This document shows, one piece after another, positions 12,600 through 25,000 of a stretch of 64,000 nt of DNA. Location: NCBI GenBank assembly GCA_946807835.1, contig OX327695.1:28378501-28442500 (forward strand). The letters run 5' to 3'. The DNA comes from Ailanthus altissimus (Eukaryota; Streptophyta; Magnoliopsida; Sapindales; Simaroubaceae). Made by a program: the position numbers and the translations under genes. Under the pieces are notes generated by a model. That model saw only the letters and a list, made by a program, of their open reading frames with translations. It was not told where the DNA came from and searched no databases. Each line of letters begins with the position of its first letter. Position 1 is the stretch's first letter.

Positions 12600-14640
12600 C
12601 ATATTATTCTTAGAAAGCTTTAATGTTTGACCTCATAATTAAAAACTACACATTTTAACCAATTAATCTATCTCACAATGTTTATGCATGGGTCTGCAAA
12701 TCTATTAGCAACACACTTTAATCAATTAAATTATTATATTATTTTAACTTTATGTTTATTTATGAGTCTATAAATCTATTTACACATTGTCTTCAAACTC
12801 ATATGTCAATAATTTAAAAGCTTGAACATTTGACTTCATGATTAAAGACCACACAATTTAACCAACTAAACTATTCTATTATTTTAAAATTATGTTTGTA
12901 TATATGTTCACAAATTTATTTATATACTATCCTTAAAATCACATGTTTTTTTTTTTGAGTGAAATGATATCATATCATTAATATCGTCAAGATATTACAT
13001 TAGATTCTTTTGATAAATATATCAAAAGAATAATAGAGAAAGATTAAATACATTTTGAGAGCATCTGATTCAAGCCTCTTGCAAAGAAAAAGGCCGTCAT
13101 ACCCATAATGGGTAAGGATAAGACTCTTTCAAAAGAAAGAAAAGATAGATCTTTCTGAAGAAAGGGAAGATCGACCTTTCCGTAGAAAGAGAAATACAGA
13201 CCTCCGTAAGAGAAAAATTCAGACCTCCATAGGAGGAAAATACAAATCCCTTCAACAAATGAGAAATTATTATCGCATAAAATTAAAAGTAAACTAAGTC
13301 AAACCAACAGCATACATTAACAACAATGAGCAAACAAACCACATCATCTTAGACCATGATAATAAACTGCCGAGCGGAGCACCATCGGACTGGAGCAAAG
13401 CTGCTTAGAGCGGTGAATGCTTGGCAAGGTAGAGAGTTCAGAGAGATGGTTGGAGGGTTACCCACATCTCGCAAAATGGCCGAACAACGGGAGCACCCGA
13501 GAAATGAAAACGTCGCGACAGAACTCTGGTAGCCGACGACGTACTTCGGACAGGCGACGGGCGGAGATGGAGACCTCTGCAGAACAGTGGCGACTAAAGC
13601 GCATTGACTTCACAAAAATGGCCGGCAGCTTCAGACGGCGGTGATGCAAGCCGCCGAATTTGCAACTGCCCGATGGCGAAGAGCAAGGCTACACTGGGGC
13701 AATGGCTGGAAGTCTGACGGTGGACGGTGCGGCAGGGGGTCGGAAAGATGGTCGGGGATGAGGAGAGAAAGGCAGACGGCTATGTCGACAAGTGGTAAGG
13801 AGAGGCGGCGCATCTATGACGGATGGGGAATCACGAACGTCTAGCAGGAGCTCGTCGACCAAGGTGCTAGACTCCACCTGAAATAGAACAGGAAAACACC
13901 ACAGAAACAAAAGGTTCTGCGATAGCCGAGGGCCACGAACCACACGCAGGAGCACGCGGGGCGGAGTCCATGCCTTCACCTGAAAACGGTACAAAAAATG
14001 GAAACACAAAAACAAAAAGGACGAAGGAGATCGGTGCATGCTAGAAATAGAGAGTCGAAGAGAAAAGGCCTCTAGAGAGAGGTCGTCGGCCTCTCTCCGA
14101 AGGATCTGGCGGCTTAAGGACCTTTGGGAGCATTTTTGTTTTCGGGAGCTAGGGCGTCTCCAAAATTCCGTTGGACCACACCTTTAAAACCACATGTTAA
14201 TAATATAAAAAATACCATTAATAATGTTTAAACCCATATTATTCTCAAAAGACTTCAATGTTTGACCTCATAGATAAAAATCACACACTTTAACCAACTA
14301 ATCTATCTCGTTATGTTTATGTATAGGTCTACAAATATATTAGCATCACACTTTAACCAATTAAACTATTATACTATTTTATTGTTATAACTTTTTGTTT
14401 ATGTATGCGTCTACAAATCTATTTACATATTGTCCTCAAGCTCATATGTTAATAATTTAAAAGCTTGAACATTTGACCTTATGATTAAGGACCACACAAT
14501 TTAACCAATTAAACTATTCTCTTGTTCCAACTTTATGTTTATGTGTAAGTCTACAAATTTATTTATATATTATCCTTAAGACCACGTGTTAATAATATAA
14601 CAAATTCCATTTACAAAATTTGAACCCTAACACATGATAA
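12600..14640. repeat. Two direct repeats of about 340 bp split by an insertion
   Basis: Unit A (about 12600-12945) and unit B (about 14250-14600) share in order ATATTATTCT, AATGTTTGACCTCATA, a TTAACCAA block, TCTACAAATCTATT, AAAAGCTTGAACATTTGAC and GACCACACAATTTAACCAA. Each unit is itself built of two related halves. The LINE-like element at 12946-14181 landed at the end of unit A. Confidence 0.7.
12946..14181 (-). mobile_element. LINE-like non-LTR retroelement without ORFs
   Basis: On the minus strand the element begins with a GC-rich leader (about 14181 down to 13370) and ends in ATGATATCATTTCACTC plus poly-A (12957-12946). It is flanked by an imperfect target duplication of about 14 bp: CTTAAAATCACATG (12932-12945) and CTTTAAAACCACATG (14182-14196). 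A 3' poly-A and a target duplication of this size are typical of LINE-type integration. At 1.24 kb it lacks endonuclease and reverse transcriptase, so it looks internally deleted or parasitic. Purine-rich repeats of about 30 bp lie near 13120-13230. ORFs in the GC-rich part match nothing I recognise. Confidence 0.75.
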
Positions 14641-15659
14641 GTAAGAGAATTCACCAATGTACTCTAATAAATTTTAATGATATAATGTCAAAAACAATAT
14701 ATATATATATATAAATGTGAAATAACAAGATCTTAGCTACTGATGGTCATCGCCTACTATCACCGTTCACCACCCATTAGTAACCATACACCTCTGTGTA
14801 AAGGTGGCCAGCAATGACCCGGGACACATACGATATCTGGGGTCTTATCATTTCATATTTTTATATTTTTTGTTTATAACATATTTTAACAAAATTTATT
14901 ATAGCACTGTAATGAATATTCATACTTGTCAAATGAGTGACTAAAGGTTTGTTAATAATATTTTTAAAATTATTAACATGCGAACTTGAAAAAATTATCA
15001 ATATGTTACTTGTTATGCGGGTGACTAGAATTCAAATCCTGTCAGTGACATTTTTAAAATTATTAATATGTGATATTGAAACAATATGTTAATAAATTTG
15101 CAGATTCATACATAAATATAAAGTTCAAATAACTTAATTAGGTAAAACAGAAATAAATTTGTTGGTTAAAATATGTGGTCTTAAATCATGAGATTAAAGA
15201 TTCATGACCTCTTTTTAGTATTTAATTAAATATAAAATTTTTAAAAAAATTTAAAACAATAGTGAATTTTTATTTTTATTTTTTTTATCATTAAAGTTAA
15301 TAAAAATTATTATCCTTACTGGGGTATAAATGAAATTTTTTTTTTAAATATTGAGATTTACAAATCTCTCTCTTAAAATCTTAAAAGTACAGATATTCTT
15401 TTTTTCTTTATAAAATATTAAGGGTCATTAATTAGTCATTTGGCATGACTTTTTAACGGAGCTTCTTCAATTAAAGCTTTATTTAGTAATTTTTTTTTAT
15501 AAATCTTTTAAGAATAAATTATTAATCATTTGATTATCACTTATAATTTTAAAAAAAGTTAATGTAATTACTTTAATAGACAAATATTTTTTTAATATTG
15601 TTATAAGAGAATTCAATTGAATATTTTAGTTATATAAATAATTCAACATGTAAAAAAAA

Positions 15660-16510
15660 GGAATAATATTATTTTTTAAATGGTATCTCCAATTTTTTCA
15701 TCTTAAATAATATGTCAAGTAATTATTAAATAGTAAAGTTGCACCATCTTAGTCTAATAATTACTTGATGTATCATTTGGGATGAAAAGAGGGATATTAT
15801 CAAAAATATTCTTAATGTGTCACATAATTTCAATAATATCTATTAGTTTAGAAAATAAATAATAATATCCAATCATTAGAGAATGTTTTGTTAGAATTAA
15901 CATAATTATATGAAATGATTAAATTGTTCTTTTAAATATAAAAAATAATAAAATGATCATTCTAACCCTGGATAGCACAATTTCTCATATAAAAATTAAC
16001 TTTCTAATATTAAATTAATAATATTTTTTTTCTTTTTATATTTAATTTTTTAAATTATTATTATTATTATATAAAAAAATTGATTTCCAATTTCCATAAC
16101 GACCTCTAGTTCAAGCAGCCATTTGGACATTAGTCCAAACGGCCATAATGTCTACTAATTCTAGCGGCAATGGCCACTAATTCAAGTGGTCACTTTTTTT
16201 TCAAAAAATTTGAGTATTTAAATTTTTTAAATTTATTGTTTGAATAAATAAATTTGGATACAAGGACAAAAATATTTGGACACCATGATAAGGGCGTTCG
16301 GACACAAGGGTTGTATGGATAAAAATAACATTGAAACGATGATATTATTTTTTTTAATTAATTTTATCAAAAAATTCTCCAATAATTAAGTATTATTACC
16401 TATTTCTTAAACTAACGAGTATTGTTAAAATTATGTGATACCTTAAGATATTTACAATAATATTCTTATAAAAAGATTTAAGATGCTATTTAAAAAATAT
16501 AGTATTACTC
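15660..16510. mobile_element. Non-autonomous TIR transposon, 0.85 kb
   Basis: The left terminus GGAATAATATTATTTTTTAA (15660) and the reverse complement of the right terminus, GAGTAATACTATATTTTTTA (16510), match. Inner arms match too: GTGTCACATAATTTCAATAA (about 15818) against the segment near 16430, then ATTAGTTTAG and TTAGAGAATGTTTTGTTAGA against their counterparts. Arms are about 250 bp once the nested insertion is removed. The centre shows no ORF. Related termini occur at 45254-45429. Confidence 0.7.
15699..15792. mobile_element. MITE nested in the left arm of the TIR element
   Basis: A palindromic unit of about 94 bp: TCATCTTAAATAATATGTCA followed by AGTAATTATTA, and the inverse TAATAATTACTTGATGTATC followed by ATTTGGGATGA. 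It interrupts the left arm of the surrounding element, which is continuous in the right arm, so it inserted later. Confidence 0.6.
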
Positions 16511-18096
16511 TTAAATTATTTTTTTTTTATAACAACTATATTTGAAAGCTCAAAATTTAAGTTCCTTCTAATTGAAGACAAAATTTATTTTTCAGTCTCA
16601 AAAACTTAATAACCTTTCAATAGTGCTTAAAAAAACATTTTTTACTTGTGAAAAAAGCATACAAACAGCCAATAGGATGATGTTACCATCAACAATATAA
16701 TTACATCCTAAACTTATATATATTGGGCTGATATAGTTGGCAATAAGTTGCTCTTTAGTATAACAAAACAAATTAATTATACAAACTCACTCATACTTTT
16801 TTTTAGGTAGCATAACAAAATTAAAAGGATATATAAATATATAATAAATATATAATGAGATAATAACTCAATCAATATATCATACTACATCAATTAATAT
16901 GAGTAAGGCTATATATGTAGTATTATTTATATATATAATTTATGTCATACATACACACAAGAAATCGATAATTTAATGGTTAACTTCTCACACTTATACC
17001 TCATAGGATAGACTAATATTATATGTACGAACTCTTTATCTAAACTGGTGTGGCATACAAGTATTGGTTCATATAATTTATTTTATTAATTTTTATATTT
17101 TATCCGATAAATACTTGTATCTCACAATAATTTGTAAAAAAAAAAAATTGTGTATTTAGTGTTAATCTATGTGATAGAAGTTCATAATACTCTTCTCAAA
17201 TTTCCTTTTATAATAAATAAAATAATGTAACTTTATATGTTTTAAAAACTCTTAAAAAAATTTATTTTCTCTATGCCACAAACGTAGAAAAAAAATATGA
17301 ATTAGTATTGTATCCGTTGGTCTCATTATTAAAATGGCCTAATCAACTCACTTAACTTAAGTTTAAAAAGAGATAAAAAGTCAAATTGGTAAAAATAACA
17401 AAAATTTTATTTATATTATGATTTTATTAATTGTTAATGAGTTAAAATTCTATTTTAATATAATAAGCTTATTACATTATTTAATAATTTTATCACCTTA
17501 TCACATTATAATAAATTTATCATATTAAAATTAAATTTCATCATATAAATATTTAAATATGAATTAAACTTTGTCAAGTGACATTATAAAAATGATGCAA
17601 ATTATGTTTTTTGGTTCATTTAAAAATTGATATGAAAATCATATAGTACATCAATATCCTTTTACTTAAAGTATTCCCTTCACATTTATAATTGATTATA
17701 CACCAACTAATGTCAAAATATCTTTTTTTTGTAAAACGTTGTTCTTCGTCAACAATACTCTACGCATTTAAAAAAATTGAGAGGTAATTTTTAAAAATTT
17801 ATAAATTCGAAACTTTTAGTATAAAAAATGCAGCGATGCACAAAAGTTGTAAATTTTAGTTATATTAATAAATTGAAAAGGAAAATTGAAATATAATTTT
17901 GTCAAACTCATATATAGGCATAATAAATAGTGTTGGCAACAATTAAATGTAGCATATTACACAATATTTAACATTGCAATTGAGGCTTTGTCACTTAAAA
18001 TATGAACTTGTAATGTCTGTATATAATATGACTTCAACACTTGGGACGTTATTACTAAGGGCACGTAAACATCGTTCAAAGTCGGAGGGTAGCTTG
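16511..18096. other. AT-rich intergenic DNA
   Basis: No gene, RNA or clear repeat structure was recognised. Confidence 0.5.
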
Positions 18097-18270
18097 GAAC
18101 TTCATATTTCAATAAAGAAACACAAGATCATTATGGCTGCTGCAACGGCAACCCCAACGACACATTGTCCTAACACTGTAGTTTCTTGTGTGCTGCCGCA
18201 TAATATGAGAAGAATGCATCCTCGTCCACCCGTACAAAAATGTGAAAGGCTCTTGATTAATTGTTTGATT
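18097..18270 (-). pseudogene. Fossil of the APX last exon and adjoining intron
   Basis: The stretch GAACTTCAT ... AACACAAGATCA ... GGCTGCTGCAACGGCAAC aligns base by base with the last exon of the APX gene at 8553-8640. The homology continues through TGTGTGCTGCCGCATAAT and into the intron (TACAAAAATGTGAAA). About 57-60 bases coding for the middle of the exon are missing, and stops interrupt the frame. Orientation is the same as the two other APX copies, so it marks a third, largely deleted member of the array. Confidence 0.85.
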
Positions 18271-21200
18271 TTTATTTCAATTAAATTTAAAAATTTTAAG
18301 AATTTTATAAATGTTATATAAATTTTTTAAAATTAAATTAATTATTAAAAAAAAAACTCTAAGAAAGAATAAATAGTAAACAGACATTAAAATTTTGTAT
18401 GTATTAAAATGAAATTATTGTTAAGTATTTATTATTTTTATGTAAATAAAAGAATGTCAAATAGATTCATTTTAAAGTTATTTGTTATATATTTTTTATA
18501 ATTTTTAAAATAATTAATTAAAAAAATTAAAATTTATTAATCAACTGTACACATAAACTTTTACTTAATTACATAAATTAATAGTGTATATTCTTAATTT
18601 AATTTTGTTCTTACTTCTTGCCCTTATATTTATTTATAATAAACATTTTCACTACAAAAAAAAAATATTAAAGCAAAAGGCTAATTCATAAAAAATATTA
18701 GTACGAAACCCAATTTTCGCATAATAAAATCATTTAATACCTTAATAAGAGTGCGTAATGTCGTTCAAAGACGGTTGATTTTGAAATCAAGTCAATCGAT
18801 TTCGATTGAAATCGATCCTATAAATTGAATCTAATTAATCGGTTGAATTTGATCAATCTGATCTAAAAATATAAATTCCTAACTATTAACATTATGGGTT
18901 TAAAAGTGCCTTTCTTAACCTTATACATAAGAAATGGGAATGAAATGGCAATGCTTCATCATATGTAACCCACAACTTTTTTTTTTTTAACACTTTTAAC
19001 TAAAATTCTACAAGTTTTGGTTTCTAGTGGGTAGCATGATGAATCGTGAGTTGTGATATTACAATTCCATGTGACAACTTGTGCTTCAAATTTAAAAATC
19101 ATCCAGCTAGCTACCTAGATCAGATGTGATCTTCTCTGTAAACCAAACATGCATGATTTTTTTTATAAAAAAAAAATAGTTGGATTTGATTTGGTGATTC
19201 CATGAAACCATTTGACAAAGTCCATGAAAATCCAAGCAAATTCACTTTGGTTAAAACTCAAAACAAGCAATGCAATCGTTTACTGATCAGCAGCAACAAG
19301 AGCCAATCAATCAATCAACAAAGCTGAAAGTGAAACGTTTGTGTTTTTTTTTCTTTCTTTCTTTCTTTTTTTAACATTAATATACATAGATTTTTACTAT
19401 ATAATTATAATAATACATCAACCGAGATCATATATTATTCAACATTTATATATACTCGAACTCACATCTTTATAATAAAAAAAAATTAAAAATCGAAACT
19501 CTCACAAAAGAAGATAAATATTTATACTACTATAAATATATGTCAAAGTTTGAACTCTAAATTATATTATCTGAGCAAACAATGAGTATAAGAAAATTGC
19601 TTATTAAAAAAAATAAGAGAAAATAAAATATATAGTGCATAAAAAAGAAGAACAAGCCGTAGTTATAGATTATGGGTTTTTATTTTTGCTTTTAAAAAAA
19701 TAATTAGCATAATATTAAAAATGTTAGTACAAATATCTGCATATTTTAAAATAAAAATATTTAATTACATTCATATATTAAAAAATCGTGGGAATGAAAT
19801 TTAAGACTATAACACGTATAATAAAGAATGTTGAGAAGTGTCACATGGTTTAGGAATTAATTAATTAAGCTATAAGCTTTTAGGGTTTTGGATGGTTTAG
19901 TGTTAACAAGAACAAATGTTAATTAGAAATTTGATTCTTGTTTTTAAAAAAAACCCTTTAAAAAAAAATATAGAATCTTTTGCTCGTTCAGTTCAGAGAA
20001 AACAAACACGAAGCACAATTTTGCCGGTGTAATAAATTAACAGAATGAAAAAAATATAAAAAAATTGATTCCACATCCAGTCACACACACAGTTCCCTAA
20101 AAATTGCAAAACAATTTTATTAGAATTTAGAATCCAATATTTTATTTCCCAATGCAACGCATTATTTTACTTTTACGGGAACAACCGAAGAAGGGTTAAA
20201 AAACAAAAGGCAGATAGGAGAAAACGACATCGTTTCTTAGGCCAAGAACATGTTATGTGTAATCAGTAATCACCTTTCGGCCTTTTACAAGGTCATTCAT
20301 CATTCATCATACGAGGTCGTTTTGTCACGTCATGGGATTGTTCTAGATATTAAACATGCAAAGGAAATATTGACCCTAATTATTTTACACTATACTTATT
20401 ATATATTATATTAATATTAAATCGAAACTTTGCCTAAAAATAATTCATTTAACTTATAATACTATAATTTATTTGACAAAATTCAATTATATTCAATTTT
20501 TTTTCAATATTAAGTTGGTCATGCACTTTATGTTAGGGTTTAAGTTTTAGTAGATATTAAAATAATATAATAATAATTCTTAATATAATAGAATATATTT
20601 TTTTAAATTGATATTTGAGCGTATGTTAATGTATAAGTAAAAATTTTGTCTCGATTGATTGATATTTAAGAACATATTAATATAAAAATAAAATTTTATT
20701 TCAATTATAATAAAATTTAGTCATTATACAAGGCTTTGTAATTAAAAAAAAAAGGTGGTCGTTATAATATGAGAGGTAAAAGAACATTATGAAAATATTG
20801 CCATGGCTAAACACATTCTTAACTCTCATTATCTTACTACTGAAGTCTTCAAATCTTTGCTTAGTCAAAGCGTTTTTGAAGAGGAATAACCACGTTTTCG
20901 TAACCAGCAAAATCGCACCATGGCAGCAAAGCAATGGCAACATTAGCAACAAATAATTTTTTTCAAAAAAAAATTAATATCATCAATTAGTCCGAAATTA
21001 ACCTCTTTTAAAAAAGAAAAATACCCAAAAGGGCAAGCAATAATTAGCAACAAATAATTAGTATTTCATAAATCCAACTCAAAAATTTTGAAATAAATTT
21101 TGTCATTCAATCTCCGAGTTATACATAGCCGTTGAAACTTTTCAAAATTACGGAAAACACCCTCAAAACTTTCCGAAGGATGCAGAATTTAGAACCGTAC

Positions 21201-21400
21201 ACAATCTGACACAAGCAAAACTAAATTTTTGGAAATAAAAGGGCTGTATGCTATATTGTTTGAAACTTTGAATTGGATTCAATGTCTCGTCGTAAACGTT
21301 GTTAAAGAGACAAACGCTACAGACATTTGGAAAAAAAAACTAGAAAGTGAATCGCAGGGGGCAAAATCGTCATAAAAAATAATTGGATTTTTTTAAAAAA
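18271..21400. other. Intergenic DNA upstream of the NRG2-like gene
   Basis: AT-rich with several homopolymer tracts. A TCGTTCAAAG segment near 18760 resembles one just before the APX fossil (about 18070), suggesting a small local duplication. No gene recognised. Confidence 0.45.
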
Positions 21401-21566
21401 AGAAAATTTAATGTGGCTCTGGGCTCTCTGCCCAACGTTCACTGTCTCTCTGCCGAACCCTTCTCTCTATTCTTCCGCCTCCACCATAACCATTATCATC
21501 GTCTCTTCAAATTAAACAAAAAAAAAAAAAGAAAAATGGAAAAGCTTTGCTGATATTTATACAAAG

Positions 21567-21656
21567 ATGGCGACAAAAGTGTTGTTGCTGTTTTTTTTTG
21601 TGTTTGAGGGGCATGCAATAGTGAACAGTGCATGTACTCGTGAACAGTCTTATTAA
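21567..21656 (+). promoter_or_regulatory. uORF 1 in the NRG2-like leader (29 codons)
   Basis: ATG at 21567, TAA at 21654-21656. The peptide starts MATKVLLLFFFVFEG. It lies in the probable 5' leader, downstream of a CT-rich start region (about 21420-21500). A five-codon uORF (21536-21553) precedes it. Presence in the mature mRNA is inferred, not shown. Confidence 0.4.
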
Positions 21657-21784
21657 GATCGTTAAAGGAAGGGTATCAATAGTAGCCTGGATACGCTATT
21701 GTTGCTCAGTGATTTGTACTCTAAAGAAGAAAGAAAAAGAGAGTCTTGGCTTTAGGAGATTGGATTAGACAGAACTTTGATGCG

Positions 21785-21859
21785 ATGAACAGTGGTTACA
21801 AGAAGATGAAAGCTTCTTCAGAGCCGAAAGCAACTGCTGAGATAGTAAGATCTTACTAG
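21785..21859 (+). promoter_or_regulatory. uORF 2 in the NRG2-like leader (24 codons)
   Basis: ATG at 21785, TAG at 21857-21859; the peptide starts MNSGYKKMKASSEPKA. Codon 20 is followed by GTAAGA, a good splice donor. Splicing to the AG at 22011-22012 would fuse this uORF in frame to the main protein. Confidence 0.4.
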
Positions 21860-21974
21860 CTGAGTACGAAGAATAAAGAGATATTAAGGATATTCATTTA
21901 TTAAACCCGAGAAAGTTATAAGAGTTGTTTTTTTTTTTTTAATCATTTGGGCAAAAGTGTTGGGGCATTAACTC

Positions 21975-21985
21975 TATATATATAA
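21975..21985 (+). promoter_or_regulatory. Possible TATA box of the NRG2-like gene
   Basis: TATATATATAA lies 49-59 bases before the main ATG (22034). If used, transcription would start near 22010 and skip both uORFs. The alternative is an upstream start near 21420. Confidence 0.35.
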
Positions 21986-22033
21986 GGACATTTGGGCAAG
22001 GAGGAACAGCAGGAGAAGATCAAGGCGAGGAAG

Positions 22034-25000
22034 ATGGGGTGTTGGGTCTCGAAAGTTGAAAGAGAAGAGACAGTGTCGAGATGCAAGGCGAGGAAGAGGT
22101 ACATGAAGCAGCTGGTAAAAGGAAGGCAAGCTTTTTCAGCTTGTCATGCAATGTATCTTCGTTCTCTGAGAAGCACTGGCTCAGCTCTTGTTGAGTTTTC
22201 AACTAACGAAACTTCACTTCACAAGCAGTATTACCACCCACCGCCGCCGCAGCCACAGCCACAATCTCAGCCACAAATGATCCACCATTCACCTCTGCCA
22301 CCGCCGCCGCCACCTCCGCGGCCCCCGATGAGCCCCAGCACTACTGACACGTGGACTTCATCCACAATGGCCTCCCCTCTTCCTCCCCCGCCGCCTCCGC
22401 CGCCATCTTCCACTTGGGATTTCTGGGACCCGTTTGTGCCTGCGTCTGCTGCTCCTTCAGCTTATGTGGCTGAAGAGGAGTGGGAAGAAGAGGACCTGGC
22501 CACCACTGTCTCTGACGTGGCGATTACCAGGACGGAGCCCTCTGTGGTGAGTGGGAGTGAACTTGCTGTGGTGTCGAGAAATGCGAAGGATCTCGGGGAA
22601 ATTTCTAAAGAAGTTGATGACTATTTCCTTAAAGCGGCTGATGCTGGTGCTGAGCTTTCTGCAATCTTGGAGGTTTCAAGTTCTGGTTTTGAAACTGAAA
22701 ATAAAGGTGGTTTGTTTGTTAATTTGTTTGACTTCTTTGAGTAATAAACATAATAATCATCATCATGTCTTCGAATAGCTCAAGATATATGCTTAATTTG
22801 CATGAGTTGATCCACATTGCGTATTTCTTTGTTTACATGTTTAGTTTCTGGCTAAAATGTAAGCTTTGTTTACAGTGATCTGTGTTGTTGTTGTGATGCT
22901 ATTGTAGTGAATAAGGCTTACAACTATGCCTGCACTTTGAATCCAACGTCCTGGACATGGGGTTCGACTCCCGCTCCGAGAATGAACACATACAGAGTGA
23001 GGATAGGTGAGGTGCGTGAAATCAATGGCGGTCATGAGGGAGTTATCAGTGACAGCCACCATTGTACTGTGGAGAGGCTTTATGCTTGGGAGAAGAAACT
23101 ATTCCACGAGGTCAAGGTAGAAGAGATCTAATTCCACTAGTTCAATTTCTCCAGTTAGTAGAGTTTTTGTCCAAGTTCCAAGCGCAAAAGAAAGTGGGAC
23201 TGATCATGAACCTATAATTTTGTGCTTCCAATGAGCAAATGAAAGATCTAAGCTTCAACTAGTTTTCTTTCTAATTTCTTTTTTTGGGGCCCAAGAATGG
23301 CATATATAGATTTGCATAACGAGCCAAAAAGATGGTTGGCGGGCACATCTAAGATGACAACTTAATCCTTCATTTCTTTGGTCTATCCATTTTCTTTTTG
23401 TTTTCTTCTTTAGATTGATTTATTTTTAAAAATTTTTTTTGGGTGTGTGGGTTTTAGAATTGGGAGACTTTAAAGAAAGAGCATGAGAAGAGGGTGGGCC
23501 AGCTGAGGAAATTGGAAGCCAAGGGATCTAACTATATGAAGACCGAGAAGACCAAGAAGGAGGTGGAGAAGCTTGAGTCTCAAATGATAGTTGCTTCACA
23601 GGCCATTGATACCATTTCAGTTGAAATTGTCAAAGTGAGGGAGACCCAGCTCTACCCTCAGCTCCTTGACCTTGTCAAAGGGTTAGTCTTCTTATGCCAC
23701 TGATTGCATCTATTCTTACTATTACTTGTCATAAGACTTCCCATTTATAAGATAGGTAAGAAGACCTTAATCATGTGACCTTGTGGTAGCATGTGACACT
23801 CTGAGCATTGTAAGTTCATTATTAAGGGGAATTTATTGTTTGTCTACTTTTTGAATTTGAAATTGCTAAGAGAAAGGCTACACTTTGGTCCTTTCATAGA
23901 GTATTTATTATTTTGATTGGGCAATGCATCCTTTTAAATTCTACCCAATTTGCTTTTTTCTTTGGACTTTAATCTTTTTCTTTTTCTTGTTCATGTATTA
24001 AGATGGGATATTTTCTTGCTTGTGCTGTAGCTAATAACACTAAGAGAGCAATAGAAAGAGTATCCTGTCGACAGGGAAAGTTCCATAATTCATTCCTGCG
24101 CTAGTTTTGGAATTAGATTGTTGTAGGGGAAGTCCCTCATATTTTCGTTCAGAAGATTTGACTGTTTTACAGTACAAGAATCTTTTTGTGACTGCTTCTA
24201 TTAGCCCTAAGTACATTGTAGTTTGGGCAATGGTCCCAAGGCCCAAACTTCAATTTCATTGATTGGGTGGGTCTCACTCTTTAGTATCAAGCTTAATCTT
24301 TTGTTCATTCCTGTTCTCTTTGGGCAAAATGGATACCAACCTCCTTGTGGGCAAAATGGGTACCAAGACTAGTGTCTAACACAATTTTATGGGGCCCTGT
24401 AACGATATTTGTGTCCTTGGATTCCTGCTGTGTAGGTTTTATTTTTGTGCTTTAGCCAAATCATGTGTACTTTCAAGAACATTTTTGAGTAATTCAATGT
24501 ACCGTCCTGGCATTTGACTATAAGGAACTGTCTTCCTACGACCAAACTTGTGGGCAAAATGGGTACCAAAACTGGTGTCTATACAAAATTTTATGGGGCC
24601 CTGTAATGATATTTGTGTCCTTGGAATCCTGCTGTGTAGGCTTTATTTTTGTGCTTTAGCCAAACCATGTGTACTTTCAAGAACACTATTAAGTCAATAT
24701 ACCATCCTGGCATTTGACTATAAGGAGCTGTCTTCCTACGACCAACCTCGTGGGCAAAATGGGTACCTGGACTGGTGTCTATACGAAATTTTATGGGGCC
24801 CTGTAATGATATTTGTGTCCTTGGAATCCTGCTGTGTAGGTTTTATTTTTGTGCTATAGCCACATCATGTGTACTTTCAAGAACATTTTTGAGTAATTCA
24901 ATATACCATCCTGGCATTTGACTATAAGGAACTTTGGGTTTTCCCAGGATTAAATCATGTTGACATTCATTTCCATTTGTCATGTGGACTAACTATTCTA

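Larger units (their letters stand above)
12300..15410. mobile_element. Second foldback-like region with inverted subrepeats, interrupted by a LINE-like insertion
   Basis: TAAGATTTTAAG with ATGTAGATTTTAAAATTTTT (about 12335-12370) is matched in reverse complement by the segment near 15345-15395. The satellite motif GACCACACAATTTAACCAA with its companion TCATGATTAA (about 12840-12870) reappears inverted at about 15160-15210. Inside are direct repeats of about 340 bp (12600-12945 and 14250-14600). No transposase was seen. Boundaries are approximate because the arms are diverged. Confidence 0.5.

Noticed and set aside
13417..14039. Cluster of overlapping ORFs on both strands in GC-rich DNA
   Set aside because: They lie in the GC-rich leader of the LINE-like insertion, match no family I recognise, and open frames on both strands are expected from composition.
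17974..18321. Forward-strand ORF of 115 residues
   Set aside because: It is the wrong strand of the APX last-exon fossil.
21992..22033. N-terminal extension of the NRG2-like protein from a TTG codon
   Set aside because: No ATG exists there. The ATG at 22034 gives the MGC start typical of the family.
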